Below are positions 51,690 to 61,277 of a stretch of DNA of 64,000 bases, in pieces (within the stretch, counting starts at the first letter, position 1; every line of letters starts with the position of its first letter). Source of the stretch: G038396625 sp038396625 (GTDB lineage: Bacteria; Bacillota; Clostridia; Peptostreptococcales; Thermotaleaceae); contig CP121688.1 of assembly GCA_038396625.1 (NCBI GenBank), forward strand, positions 868,001 through 932,000, given 5' to 3'. A model generated the notes under the pieces. It ran no database searches. It was not told the DNA's origin and saw nothing but the letters and a program-made list of their open reading frames with translations. A program made the position numbers and the translations under genes.

Positions 51690-54600
51690 ATGAATAAAGA
51701 GGTCAGAAGAATTTATGTGGAAAAAAAGCAAGGATTTGATGTGGAAGCCCAACATTTATATTATGACTTAAAAGAAAACCTAGGGGTGAAGCATTTAGAC
51801 AAGGTGAGAATGATTCATCGCTATGATATTTCCGGAATTTCTGAGGAAGAGTATCAGCAGTCACGCAATACAATTTTTTCTGAGCCCACAGTAGATCATG
51901 TGTACGATGAAGTATTTGAAGCAAATGAAACGGATAAAGTTTTTGCGATGGAATACTTACCAGGTCAATATGATCAAAGAGCAGATTCAGCTGCCCAATG
52001 TGTTCAAATTCTTACCCAAAGTGAAAAACCTATGGTACTTTCTGCAAAGGTGATTGTTTTAGAAGGAGAGATTACAGAAGATGAATTTGTACGTATCAAG
52101 GAATATTGTATCAATCCTGTAGATTCTCGAGAAGCCTTGCTAGAAAAACCATCTACACTAGAGATAGAAACGGAGATTCCAGAGGATGTATTGATCCTAG
52201 AAGGATTTACAGCAAAAACAGAAGAAGAACTTACAAACTTTAAAGAAGCGATGGGTTTTGCCATGAGCTTTGAAGACTTAAGATTTTGTCAGGGATATTT
52301 TAGAGACGAGGAGAAGAGAAATCCAACAATGACAGAGCTAAAGGCGATTGATACCTATTGGTCTGATCACTGTCGCCATACTACTTTTTTAACAGAGATT
52401 GAAGAGGTAGCTATTGAAAAAGGTGCCTTTAGTGAAGTCATTGAAAAGGCATACGATGCCTACTTATCATCTAGAGAATATGTTTATGGAGATAAGAAAA
52501 AAGACATTTGCTTAATGGATATTGCGGTAATAGGCATGAAGGAACTTAGAAAAAGAGGAAAGTTAGGAGATTTAGATATATCCGATGAAATCAATGCATG
52601 TAGTATTGTGGTAAACGTGGATGTAGACGGGAAGGATGAAGAATGGCTCGTAATGTTTAAAAATGAGACCCATAATCATCCTACAGAAATAGAACCCTTT
52701 GGTGGAGCGGCAACTTGTTTAGGTGGTGCCATTCGAGATCCGCTGTCAGGAAGAGTGTATGTATATCAAGCCATGCGTGTAACTGGAAGTGCAGATCCAA
52801 GAACAAAAATCGAAGATACATTGCCAGGGAAATTACCCCAAAGAAAAATTACAACGGGAGCTGCAGCAGGATATAGCTCCTATGGAAATCAAATCGGTCT
52901 TGCCACAGGGCAAGTAGCAGAAGTTTATGATGAAGACTTTGTAGCAAAGAGAATGGAAATCGGTGCTGTTATTGGTGCTGCACCGAAAGAGAATGTCGTA
53001 AGAAAAGCGCCTGTTGAAGGGGATGTGGTCATTCTTGTAGGTGGTAGAACAGGGCGTGATGGCTGCGGTGGTGCGACAGGATCTTCTAAAGAACATACAG
53101 AAGAGTCTATTCTTACCTGTGGTGCAGAAGTACAAAAAGGAAATCCTCCTACAGAAAGAAAAATTCAGAGATTATTTAGAAATCCGTTGGTTAGCCGAAT
53201 GATTAAGAAATGCAACGATTTTGGAGCAGGCGGTGTTTCTGTTGCCATAGGAGAATTAACAGATAGTTTAGAGATTGATTTGGACGCGGTACCCAAAAAA
53301 TATGAGGGCTTAGATGGAACCGAATTAGCCATATCAGAGTCTCAAGAGCGTATGGCAGTGGTAGTGGAGAAAAAAGATGCAGAAAAATTTATGGAGTATG
53401 CCCATGAAGAAAATCTAGAGGCTGTGGTAGTAGCGAAGGTAACAAACGATGGAAGATTGAGAATGAAGTGGAGAGGAAAAACAATTCTTGATATTGAAAG
53501 AGCATTTTTAAATACTAATGGCGTGAAACAAAAAACAAAGGTCTTTGTGGGTACTCCTGCTCAAGAAGACAACTATTTTCAAAGGATACCAGAAAAGGTG
53601 CAGACAGAAATTAATGAACTGTATAAAGCTTGGATGAACAATCTAGAGGATTTAAATGTAGCCAGTCAAAAAGGATTGGTAGAAAGATTTGATAGTACGA
53701 TAGGTGCTGGAACAGTACTTATGCCCTTTGGAGGAAAATATCAAGCCACACCTGCTGAAGGAATGGTGGCAAAAATACCGCTTTTATCAGGAGATACCAC
53801 AACAGGCACGGTGATGAGCTACGGATACAATCCTCAATTAGCAAAATGGAGTCCTTTCCATGGTGCGCTCTATGCTGTGGTAGAAGCCGTTGCCAAAGTG
53901 GTTGCCATTGGTGGAGATTACAGAAATGTTCGCTTGACCTTACAAGAGTACTTTGAAAAGCTTGGGGAGGATCCTAAAAAATGGGGAAAACCATTTAGTG
54001 CATTGCTAGGAGCTCATTATGCCCAAAAGCAATTAGGGATCCCTGCTATTGGTGGGAAGGACAGTATGTCGGGTACATTTAAGGATATACACGTGCCACC
54101 TACCTTAGTAGCCTTTGCAGTAGACGTAGTAGACGTAAGAAACGTAATTTCACCTGAATTTAAGAAAGAAAACAGTCAAGTGGTATTGATTCCTGTTTCA
54201 AGAGACGAAAATGAATTACCTAATTTTGAGCAGTTAGATCAAAATTTTAGAAAGATAACAAACTTGATTCAGGAAAGAAAAGTGTTAGCTGCACAATCTA
54301 TCAGAATCGGTGGCATGGCTGGTGCAATTAGCAAGATGAGCTTTGGAAATCGTATTGGAATGGTACTTGATAAGAGCATAGCACCACAAAAACTATTCCA
54401 AGCAGACTATGGTTCTATATTGTTAGAAATCGATGGAGCAGAAAATTTAAAAGAAATTTTTGGCGAGATAAAGTATGAAGTGTTAGGTCATACCCAAGAA
54501 AAAGAAATGCTTGTGATCAATGGGGTGAACATTCCTATTGAAGATGCACAAAAAATATGGGAGGCACCTTTGGAAAAAATATTTCCAACCAAAGAAAAAA

Positions 54601-55466
54601 TGGAAGGAAAACCAAGGGATATTTATTATGAAATCAAAGCTAAAAAGAAATCAACTGTAAAAATTGCAAAGCCAAGGATATTTATTCCTGTGTTCCCAGG
54701 AACCAATTGTGAATATGATACAACAAAGGTTTTTGAAAAAGCAGGAGGGGTAGTAGAAAACCTGATTATAAAAAATTTATCCCCATCAGATATTGAGCAA
54801 TCCGTAGACCAGATGGTGAAGAAAATAGAAAATGCACAAATTATCGCTATTCCTGGAGGCTTTAGCGGTGGAGATGAGCCCGATGGATCTGGAAAATTCA
54901 TTGCCACTGCCTTTAGAAATCCAAGAGTAAAGGAAGCCGTGATGAATTTGTTAAAGCAGAGAGATGGTCTAATGATTGGCATATGCAATGGATTTCAAGC
55001 CTTAATCAAATTAGGATTACTTCCTTATGGAGAGATTAGGGAAATGGATGAAAACTGTCCTACCCTTACTTTTAATAGAATCGGGCGACATATGTCTACA
55101 TTGGTACAAACAAAAATTGTATCAAATCTCTCACCGTGGTTTCATCACCTCAAGGTAGGAGACGTGCATACGGTTGCAGTATCCCATGGAGAAGGACGAT
55201 TTATTGCAACAGAAGAAGAAATGGAAAAGATGATAAAAAATGGACAGGTTGCTACACAATATGTGGATTTTGAGGGCAACCCATCCTATGACATGACCCA
55301 TAACCCTAATGGATCCTTTGAAGCGGTAGAAGGGATCACCAGTCCTGATGGTAGAATCTTGGGGAAAATGTGTCATTCTGAGAGAATAGGTAGTCATGTG
55401 TTTAGGAATGTGCCGGGAGAAAAGGATCAAAGAATTTTTGAAGCAGGTGTAGAATACTTTAGATAA
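51690..55466 (+). CDS. purL: Phosphoribosylformylglycinamidine synthase (single chain)
   Basis: The start at 51690 is 6 nt after AAAGGTGGGG; earlier in-frame ATGs (51651, 51669) lack ribosome sites. The 1258-residue protein is the large single-chain PurL type common in Clostridia. SDHCRHTTF lies near residue 228, FKNETHNHPTEIEPFGGA near 325, two AIRS-like halves follow, and a C-terminal glutaminase has FPGTNCEYD and the nucleophile in GICNGFQALI (about Cys1100). It converts FGAR, glutamine and ATP to FGAM. It stands apart from the purECFMNHD cluster, separated by pbuG. Confidence 0.96.
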   Translation: MNKEVRRIYVEKKQGFDVEAQHLYYDLKENLGVKHLDKVRMIHRYDISGISEEEYQQSRNTIFSEPTVDHVYDEVFEANETDKVFAMEYLPGQYDQRADSAAQCVQILTQSEKPMVLSAKVIVLEGEITEDEFVRIKEYCINPVDSREALLEKPSTLEIETEIPEDVLILEGFTAKTEEELTNFKEAMGFAMSFEDLRFCQGYFRDEEKRNPTMTELKAIDTYWSDHCRHTTFLTEIEEVAIEKGAFSEVIEKAYDAYLSSREYVYGDKKKDICLMDIAVIGMKELRKRGKLGDLDISDEINACSIVVNVDVDGKDEEWLVMFKNETHNHPTEIEPFGGAATCLGGAIRDPLSGRVYVYQAMRVTGSADPRTKIEDTLPGKLPQRKITTGAAAGYSSYGNQIGLATGQVAEVYDEDFVAKRMEIGAVIGAAPKENVVRKAPVEGDVVILVGGRTGRDGCGGATGSSKEHTEESILTCGAEVQKGNPPTERKIQRLFRNPLVSRMIKKCNDFGAGGVSVAIGELTDSLEIDLDAVPKKYEGLDGTELAISESQERMAVVVEKKDAEKFMEYAHEENLEAVVVAKVTNDGRLRMKWRGKTILDIERAFLNTNGVKQKTKVFVGTPAQEDNYFQRIPEKVQTEINELYKAWMNNLEDLNVASQKGLVERFDSTIGAGTVLMPFGGKYQATPAEGMVAKIPLLSGDTTTGTVMSYGYNPQLAKWSPFHGALYAVVEAVAKVVAIGGDYRNVRLTLQEYFEKLGEDPKKWGKPFSALLGAHYAQKQLGIPAIGGKDSMSGTFKDIHVPPTLVAFAVDVVDVRNVISPEFKKENSQVVLIPVSRDENELPNFEQLDQNFRKITNLIQERKVLAAQSIRIGGMAGAISKMSFGNRIGMVLDKSIAPQKLFQADYGSILLEIDGAENLKEIFGEIKYEVLGHTQEKEMLVINGVNIPIEDAQKIWEAPLEKIFPTKEKMEGKPRDIYYEIKAKKKSTVKIAKPRIFIPVFPGTNCEYDTTKVFEKAGGVVENLIIKNLSPSDIEQSVDQMVKKIENAQIIAIPGGFSGGDEPDGSGKFIATAFRNPRVKEAVMNLLKQRDGLMIGICNGFQALIKLGLLPYGEIREMDENCPTLTFNRIGRHMSTLVQTKIVSNLSPWFHHLKVGDVHTVAVSHGEGRFIATEEEMEKMIKNGQVATQYVDFEGNPSYDMTHNPNGSFEAVEGITSPDGRILGKMCHSERIGSHVFRNVPGEKDQRIFEAGVEYFR

Positions 55467-55631
55467 AATAGAATTAAATAATAAATAAAATTATATAATG
55501 TTCGTATTTAGGCATATGAAAAATAAAAAATAGAAAATAATATTCGAAATAGGTATTGACGAAGCCAGACGACTTTGATATGATGAAGATACAAGGATAA
55601 GAGCAATGAAAGACAACAATTGAATTTTCAG

Positions 55632-55698
55632 CTCATATAATTTCGGTAATAAGGTCCGAAAGTCTCTACCAGACAGCCGTAAAATGTCTGACTATGGG
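55632..55698 (+). promoter_or_regulatory. Guanine-class purine riboswitch aptamer
   Basis: P1 pairs CTCATA with TATGGG. The core contains ATAATTTCGG, GTCTCTACCAGACAGCCGTAAA and GACTATGGG split around the P2 and P3 hairpins. The specificity base before TATGG is C (55692), the guanine-type residue; adenine switches have U. It stands directly upstream of a ykkC-type aptamer. Confidence 0.92.
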
Positions 55699-55700
55699 TG

Positions 55701-55880
55701 AAAGCGTATCTAGGGTTCCGGCTTAAGTAATACGCTATCCTATAAAAATAAACCAAAAAGGTCATAATAAGAATTGGTTGGAAAGGATAGACGCAAAACA
55801 GAAGTGACTGGTCCAAGTGATACGAGTATTGCAGCCTTGTAATACTACACCGTGGGGAAAAAAACCCGGACGGGGAGGTT
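55701..55880 (+). promoter_or_regulatory. PRPP riboswitch (ykkC subtype 2), tandem with the guanine aptamer
   Basis: ykkC-family core segments are present in order: CTAGGGTTCCGGC (from about 55709), ACTGGTCC (55807-55814) and ACACCGTGGGG followed by CCCGGACGG (55846-55873), with connecting stems AGCGTAT/ATACGCT and GAGTATT/AATACT. PRPP and ppGpp subtypes differ by little, but the tandem guanine arrangement is the known signature of PRPP sensing for purine genes. Confidence 0.85.
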
Positions 55881-55925
55881 TCACTGAGATGAGCGAAAAC
55901 CTTCCTGTTCGGGTTTTCATTTTTG
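55861..55925 (+). terminator. Riboswitch expression-platform terminator
   Basis: Stem of about 20 bp beginning AAAACCCGGAC and ending GTTCGGGTTTT, followed by a T-rich tail. Its 5' arm uses the CCCGGACGGGG part of the ykkC aptamer, so PRPP binding should prevent terminator formation. Confidence 0.88.
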
Positions 55926-55968
55926 ATAACCAAAAGAAAAATCCCCAAAAAGAGAAGGAGGATAAAAA

Positions 55969-57297
55969 ATGGAAATTTCAAACAAAAAACCGAATGCAGG
56001 AATGCTGGAAAGTCTATTTAAGCTTTCTACACACAAAACCAATGTAAAAACTGAAATTATCGCAGGTATTACCACTTTTATGACCATGGCGTATATTCTT
56101 ATTGTAAATCCAGACATTTTAAGTGCTACAGGAATGGACAAAGGTGCCGTATTTACTGCAACAGCTTTATCTGCAGCATTTGCCACATTCTTAATGGCAT
56201 TTCTTGCAAATTTACCATTTGCTTTGGCACCAGGAATGGGACTGAATGCATTCTTTGCTTTCACTGTAGTTATTAAAATGGGCTATAGCTGGCAGTTTGC
56301 TTTGACGGCAGTTCTCATTGAAGGTCTTATCTTTATTTTACTTACTTTGTTTAATGTACGTGAAGCAATCATTAACGGAATGCCTGTAACCATAAAAAAT
56401 GCTGTAAGTGTAGGAATTGGGTTATTTATTGCTTTTATTGGATTTCAAAGTGCTGGAATTATTGTAAACAATGATGCAACATTAGTAGGTTTAGGGAATG
56501 TGAAAGATCTAGGTGTTTTATTAGCCTTAATAGGAATTGTAATCACGGGGATTATGCTTGTGAAAAATGTAAGAGGTGCTTTACTAATTGGTATGATTGT
56601 TACAACCATTTTAAGTGTAGCATTTGGAAGAACCGTGATGCCTGAAAGTATGATTAGTACACCTCCATCCCTTAAGCCAATTTTATGGCAATTTGTTGGA
56701 TTCGATGAAATTTTTTCATGGAATATGGTTGTTGTTGTATTTACATTCTTATTTGTAGATTTGTTTGACACATTAGGAACACTAATTGGTGTTTCAACAA
56801 AAGCAAATATGTTAGATAAAGAGGGTAGAATTCCCAATGCAAAACAAGCATTGTTTGCGGATGCATTAGGTACCACTGCAGGAGCAATGATGGGAACGAG
56901 CACCGTTACAACTTATGTTGAAAGTGCTTCCGGTGTCGCTGAAGGTGGAAGAACAGGGTTAACAGCTTTTACGACAGGTGTATTATTCCTAGCATCTATT
57001 GTATTTGCCCCACTATTTACTTCAGTACCACCACAAGCTACTGCAGCAGTATTAATTTTAGTAGGATTATTTATGATGAGTCCAATCCTAAAAATTAATT
57101 TTGAAGATTTTACAGAGGCAATCCCAGCGTTTTTAACCATTATCATGATGCCTCTAGCCTACAGCATCGCAGAAGGTCTTGTATTTGGTGTAATTTCATA
57201 TGTATTGTTAAAGGCTTTAACTGGCAAGACAAAAGACATACATCCTATGATGTATATTATCGCAGTTTTATTTGTAATTAAGCTCATAGCTGCTTAG
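55969..57297 (+). CDS. pbuG: NCS2/AzgA-type guanine/hypoxanthine permease
   Basis: A 442-residue membrane protein of the AzgA-like NCS2 family: ITTFMTMAYILIVNPDIL (about residues 31-48), LAPGMGLNAFFAF (about 84-96), DLFDTLGTLIGV (about 264-275) and MMGTSTVTTYVESASG (about 307-322). AGAAGGAGG precedes the ATG. It imports purine bases. The guanine/PRPP tandem riboswitch directly upstream would allow expression only when guanine is low or PRPP is abundant. A terminator follows, so it may be a single-gene unit. Confidence 0.92.
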   Translation: MEISNKKPNAGMLESLFKLSTHKTNVKTEIIAGITTFMTMAYILIVNPDILSATGMDKGAVFTATALSAAFATFLMAFLANLPFALAPGMGLNAFFAFTVVIKMGYSWQFALTAVLIEGLIFILLTLFNVREAIINGMPVTIKNAVSVGIGLFIAFIGFQSAGIIVNNDATLVGLGNVKDLGVLLALIGIVITGIMLVKNVRGALLIGMIVTTILSVAFGRTVMPESMISTPPSLKPILWQFVGFDEIFSWNMVVVVFTFLFVDLFDTLGTLIGVSTKANMLDKEGRIPNAKQALFADALGTTAGAMMGTSTVTTYVESASGVAEGGRTGLTAFTTGVLFLASIVFAPLFTSVPPQATAAVLILVGLFMMSPILKINFEDFTEAIPAFLTIIMMPLAYSIAEGLVFGVISYVLLKALTGKTKDIHPMMYIIAVLFVIKLIAA

Positions 57298-57302
57298 AAT
57301 TC

Positions 57303-57345
57303 CATAGCCCGAATAGATGATATAGTCTATATCGGGCTATTTCTA
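57303..57345 (+). terminator. Terminator after pbuG
   Basis: 9-bp stem ATAGCCCGA/TCGGGCTAT with inner ATAGA/TCTAT pairing, then a short T-rich tail. Confidence 0.75.
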
Positions 57346-57360
57346 TAAAACAATAAGGAA

Positions 57361-57478
57361 AAAAAGCGGGTACAGGGGGCACGGAGGCGAATTGTTAGAT
57401 GTTTTTAAAGGATAACTAGATTTCCAAAAGATCCTTGCTATTCTAACACGAATACAATTGCCCAGCCGCTAAACACTA
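57361..57478. repeat. Intergenic hairpin element upstream of purE (possible repeat copy B)
   Basis: Nested complementary segments: AGCGG with CCGCT, AATTGT with ACAATT, GTTAGA with TCTAAC, and AAGGAT with ATCCTT. The ends (GCGGGTACAGGGGG and CCGCTAAACACTAAGG) resemble the repeat at 1.0 and 61.9 kb. No riboswitch was recognised here. Confidence 0.4.
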
Positions 57479-57492
57479 AGGAGGAGATAAAT

Positions 57493-57978
57493 ATGAAGAT
57501 AGCCATTATTATGGGAAGTGATTCAGATTATAGCGTTGTTGAAAAAGGAGAAAAAATTTTAAAGGATTTTGGGATAGAAGTACAGACTAGGGTGATATCA
57601 GCTCACAGAACACCTCTTAGAGCCATGGAATTTGCTCAGAAGGCAGAAGAAAATGGATTTGAGGTAATTATTGGTGCAGCAGGAAAAGCAGCACATCTGC
57701 CAGGAGTATTAGCAGCTTTTACACCCCTACCAATTATTGGATTACCTATTAAATCTTCAACCATGGATGGTTTAGACTCTCTATTATCCATTGTGCAAAT
57801 GCCAAAGGGAATACCTGTTGCAACTGTAGCAATCAATGGCGCAGAAAATGCAGCGCTACTTGCCATTCAAATACTATCAGTAAAGTATCCGAATCTAAGA
57901 GAAAAAATGAAGCAATATCGACGAGGGATGGAGCAAGAAGTGATCGCTAAGGATGAAAAATTTCAAAAGAATGCTTAA
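57493..57978 (+). CDS. purE: N5-carboxyaminoimidazole ribonucleotide mutase
   Basis: 161 residues, class I PurE: MGSDSDYSV (about 9-17), SAHRTP (about 39-44) with the catalytic His, GAAGKAAHLPGV and GLPIKSSTMDGLDSLLS. AAGGAGGAG precedes the ATG. It converts N5-CAIR to CAIR. First gene of the purECFMNHD cluster, 33 bp before purC. No purK is seen in the window. Confidence 0.96.
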   Translation: MKIAIIMGSDSDYSVVEKGEKILKDFGIEVQTRVISAHRTPLRAMEFAQKAEENGFEVIIGAAGKAAHLPGVLAAFTPLPIIGLPIKSSTMDGLDSLLSIVQMPKGIPVATVAINGAENAALLAIQILSVKYPNLREKMKQYRRGMEQEVIAKDEKFQKNA

Positions 57979-58010
57979 TAGTCACTAACTCAAAACAAGG
58001 AGGGCGTCCT

Positions 58011-58715
58011 ATGAAAAAATTAGAAATGCTTTATGAAGGAAAAGCCAAAAAAGTTTACAAAACAGAGGATGATAAAAGATATATTGTAGAATACAAAGAT
58101 GATGCTACAGCATTTAATGGAGAGAAAAAAGGAAGTATTGGTGATAAGGGCATTGTCAATAACAAAATGTCTGCCGTATTATTTAAAATGTTAGAAGAAA
58201 AAGGAATTCCTACACACTTTGAAGAATTATTAAGCGATAGAGAAATGCTGGTAAAGGCAGTAAAAATACTACCGCTAGAGGTAATCGTAAGAAATGTTGC
58301 TGCAGGATCCCTTGCCAAAAGATTGGGATTAGAAGAAGGGACTCCAATGAAAAGCACTGTATTGGAATTTTCTTATAAAGATGATGCATTAGGAGATCCA
58401 ATGATTAACGATTATCATATTGAAGCTATAGAATTAGCCACAAAAGAGCAAGTGAACACAATAAAAGATTATGCATTAAAAATCAATGAGGTATTACTGG
58501 TATTCTTCCAAGAAAAAGGACTAAAATTAATCGACTTTAAATTAGAATTTGGTGTGCATGAGGGAAACGTGATTCTAGCGGATGAAATTTCACCAGATAC
58601 TTGTAGATTATGGGATATCGAAACCAATAAAAAAATGGATAAGGATCGTTTTAGAAGAGATTTAGGAGACGTAGAGCAAACGTATCAAGAAGTCCTAGCA
58701 AGATTACAACAATAG
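58011..58715 (+). CDS. purC: SAICAR synthetase
   Basis: 234 residues, normal PurC length. YEGKAKKVY (about 7-15), VEYKDDATAFNG, EVIVRNVAAGS, IDFKLEFG and LADEISPDTCRLWD are the family's ATP- and substrate-binding segments. AAGGAGG precedes the ATG. It ligates aspartate to CAIR with ATP. A hairpin follows before purF. Confidence 0.96.
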   Translation: MKKLEMLYEGKAKKVYKTEDDKRYIVEYKDDATAFNGEKKGSIGDKGIVNNKMSAVLFKMLEEKGIPTHFEELLSDREMLVKAVKILPLEVIVRNVAAGSLAKRLGLEEGTPMKSTVLEFSYKDDALGDPMINDYHIEAIELATKEQVNTIKDYALKINEVLLVFFQEKGLKLIDFKLEFGVHEGNVILADEISPDTCRLWDIETNKKMDKDRFRRDLGDVEQTYQEVLARLQQ

Positions 58716-58736
58716 ATGGGTTGAATAAGAAATTAG

Positions 58737-58783
58737 AAAAGTTGAAGGAAAAAGGCTGTAGCCTGCTGCCTTCAACTTTTAAC
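58737..58783 (+). terminator. Hairpin between purC and purF
   Basis: 12-bp stem AAAAGTTGAAGG/CCTTCAACTTTT with an inner AGGC/GCCT stem, followed by TTTTAACC. It may partially terminate the pur message inside the cluster. Confidence 0.55.
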
Positions 58784-58806
58784 CTAACTCTAGGTAGGAG
58801 GTAGCC

Positions 58807-60222
58807 ATGTATAATGCAATAAATTTGGATAAATTAAAAGAGGAATGCGGTGTGCTTGGTGTTTATGCACCGGGAATAGACAATATCGCGCAACTAGCTT
58901 ATTTTGGACTACATGCATTACAGCATAGAGGGCAGGAAAGTGCAGGAATTGCAGTCAATAAAGAAGGTCAGATTCACTACTACAAAGAAATGGGATTAGT
59001 ACAGGAAGTATTTTCAGATGAGATTATTGAAAGACTTCAAGGAGATATCACCATAGGACATGTAAGATATTCAACCACAGGAGAAAGCTATGTAATCAAT
59101 GCCCAGCCATTGGTGGTGCATTATAAAGGGGGCGCCATTGCTCTTGCACATAATGGAAATCTTGTAAATGCAAATATGATTCGAGAAGGATTAGAAGATC
59201 AAGGCGTTATTTTTCAAACCTCCATTGATAGTGAAATTATTGCCGCATTGATTGCAAGGCATAATGCAAAAGGGATTGAAGAAGCTGTTAAGGAAACCAT
59301 GAATCTCATTCGCGGTTCCTATGCTTTAGTGATTACTTCGGGAAAGAAACTCATTGGCGTCAGAGACCCCCATGGCTTAAGACCCTTATGTATTGGTAAA
59401 ATTGATGGTGGATACGTACTGTCTTCAGAGAGTTGTGCCTTTAATGTACTAGAAGCAGAGTTTGTTAGAGATGTTGAGCCTGGCGAAATTGTTGTAATTG
59501 AAAATAATCAAATCAAAAGCATACAATATGCACAAAACACAAAAAAAGCACTTTGTTCCTTTGAATTTGTGTATTTTGCACGTCCTGATAGCGTATTAGA
59601 TGGACAAAGTGTATATATAAGCAGAAGAAATGCAGGAAAAATCTTAGCACAGGAACATCCAGTAGAGGCAGACTTAGTGATTGCTGTACCTGATTCAGGT
59701 ACGGTGGCTGCCATAGGTTATGCAGAAGAATCTAAGATTCCCTTTGGGGAAGGACTGATTAAGAATAGATATGTAGGAAGAACTTTTATACAGCCAGACC
59801 AAAGAATGCGGGAACGTAGTGTGCGGTTGAAATTAAATGTTTTAAAGGAGAATATACAAGGGAAAAGACTTGTTTTAATTGATGATTCGATTGTAAGGGG
59901 AACCACCAGTGGAAAAATCGTAGACATGCTAAAAAATGCAGGAGCTAAAGAAGTACATGTTAGAGTAAGTTCACCTCCTGTTAAACACTCTTGTTATTTT
60001 GGAATAGATACCCCAACAAGAAAAAACCTTGTAGGGGCAGTACATTCCGTAGAAGAAATCAGAAATATGATTCATGCAGATAGTTTAGGTTATTTAAGTA
60101 TAGAAGGTTTAATTCGATCAACGGGCATGGCGGACACAAGCCTGTGTACGGCTTGCTTCAGTGGAGATTATCCTATGGAAGTACCCAAAAAAGCAAGTAA
60201 ATATCTGTTCGAAAAGAGATAG
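58807..60222 (+). CDS. purF: Amidophosphoribosyltransferase
   Basis: 471 residues with a 13-residue propeptide before the catalytic N-terminal Cys14 (EECGVLGVY), as in the Bacillus-type enzyme. Glutaminase domain (HALQHRGQES, RYSTTGES, AHNGNL) and phosphoribosyltransferase domain (PRPP loop VLIDDSIVRGTT, about 357-368). Cysteines in KKALCSFE, HSCYFGID and SLCTACFSG correspond to the [4Fe-4S] ligands. It makes 5-phosphoribosylamine from PRPP and glutamine, the first committed step. It lies 11 bp before purM. Confidence 0.97.
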   Translation: MYNAINLDKLKEECGVLGVYAPGIDNIAQLAYFGLHALQHRGQESAGIAVNKEGQIHYYKEMGLVQEVFSDEIIERLQGDITIGHVRYSTTGESYVINAQPLVVHYKGGAIALAHNGNLVNANMIREGLEDQGVIFQTSIDSEIIAALIARHNAKGIEEAVKETMNLIRGSYALVITSGKKLIGVRDPHGLRPLCIGKIDGGYVLSSESCAFNVLEAEFVRDVEPGEIVVIENNQIKSIQYAQNTKKALCSFEFVYFARPDSVLDGQSVYISRRNAGKILAQEHPVEADLVIAVPDSGTVAAIGYAEESKIPFGEGLIKNRYVGRTFIQPDQRMRERSVRLKLNVLKENIQGKRLVLIDDSIVRGTTSGKIVDMLKNAGAKEVHVRVSSPPVKHSCYFGIDTPTRKNLVGAVHSVEEIRNMIHADSLGYLSIEGLIRSTGMADTSLCTACFSGDYPMEVPKKASKYLFEKR

Positions 60223-60233
60223 AGGAGGATATT

Positions 60234-61277
60234 ATGAAAAATCAATCACTTACCTATAAAGATGCTGGTGTGGATGTACATGAAGGTGCAAAAGCTGTTA
60301 CATTGATGAAGCAGCATGTAAAGAAAACACTGACTAAAAATGTACTATGTGATTTAGGGGGTTTTGGGGGACTTTTTGAATTAGATTTGACAGGCTATCA
60401 AAAACCTGTATTGGTATCAGGTACGGATGGTGTTGGGACAAAACTGAAGCTTGCCTTTCTTATGGATAAACATGATACGGTAGGTCAGGATTGTGTGGCT
60501 ATGTGTGTCAATGACATTTTATGTCAAGGTGCAAAACCTTTATTTTTTCTAGACTATATTGCCACAGGAAAATTAGAAGCGTCAAAGGTTGCAGATATTG
60601 TAAAGGGCATATCCGACGGATGTGTTCAAGCAGAATGTGCTTTAATTGGCGGAGAAACTGCAGAAATGCCTGGATTTTATGAAGATGGAGAATATGATAT
60701 GGCAGGGTTTGCAGTGGGCATAGTAGACAAGGAAAAAATTATTGATGGATCACAAATTCATGCTGGAGATGTGTTGATAGGCCTTCCTTCTACGGGAATT
60801 CATAGCAATGGCTATTCCTTAGTGCGGAAATTATTCTTTGATCAGTTGAAATATAGAGTCGACCAATATATAGAAGCATTAGAGGGCACATTAGGAGAAG
60901 TATTGATTACGCCTACGAGAATTTATGTGGATGTATGTATGAAAATCATTAAAGAATTTACAGTTAAGGGAATGGTCCATATGACAGGGGGCGGATTCTA
61001 TGAAAATATTCCAAGAATCATCCCTGAAGGACTAGGTGTAAAAATAGATTTAGGAAGTTGGAATGTATTACCGATCTTCGAAGTGATCCAAGAACTAGGA
61101 AATGTTGAAACGGAAGAAATGTTTGGTACCTTTAATATGGGGATCGGGATGATTTTAGTAGTAGATGCACAAGAAGCACCAAAAATTATGGAATACTTAG
61201 AGAAATTAAAAGAAAAGGCCTATGTGATAGGTGAGGTAGTAGCCGGAAAATCCGGGGTGGAATTATGTCAAAAATAA
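60234..61277 (+). CDS. purM: Phosphoribosylformylglycinamidine cyclo-ligase (AIR synthetase)
   Basis: 347 residues, full length: SLTYKDAGVDV at the start, LVSGTDGVGTKLKLA (about 62-76), CVNDILCQGAKPLFFLDY, GGETAEMPGFY, GLPSTGIHSNGYSLVR and HMTGGGFYENIPR. AGAGGAGG precedes the ATG. It closes FGAM to AIR with ATP. Its 3' end overlaps the purN start by 13 bp, so the two are translationally coupled. Confidence 0.97.
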   Translation: MKNQSLTYKDAGVDVHEGAKAVTLMKQHVKKTLTKNVLCDLGGFGGLFELDLTGYQKPVLVSGTDGVGTKLKLAFLMDKHDTVGQDCVAMCVNDILCQGAKPLFFLDYIATGKLEASKVADIVKGISDGCVQAECALIGGETAEMPGFYEDGEYDMAGFAVGIVDKEKIIDGSQIHAGDVLIGLPSTGIHSNGYSLVRKLFFDQLKYRVDQYIEALEGTLGEVLITPTRIYVDVCMKIIKEFTVKGMVHMTGGGFYENIPRIIPEGLGVKIDLGSWNVLPIFEVIQELGNVETEEMFGTFNMGIGMILVVDAQEAPKIMEYLEKLKEKAYVIGEVVAGKSGVELCQK

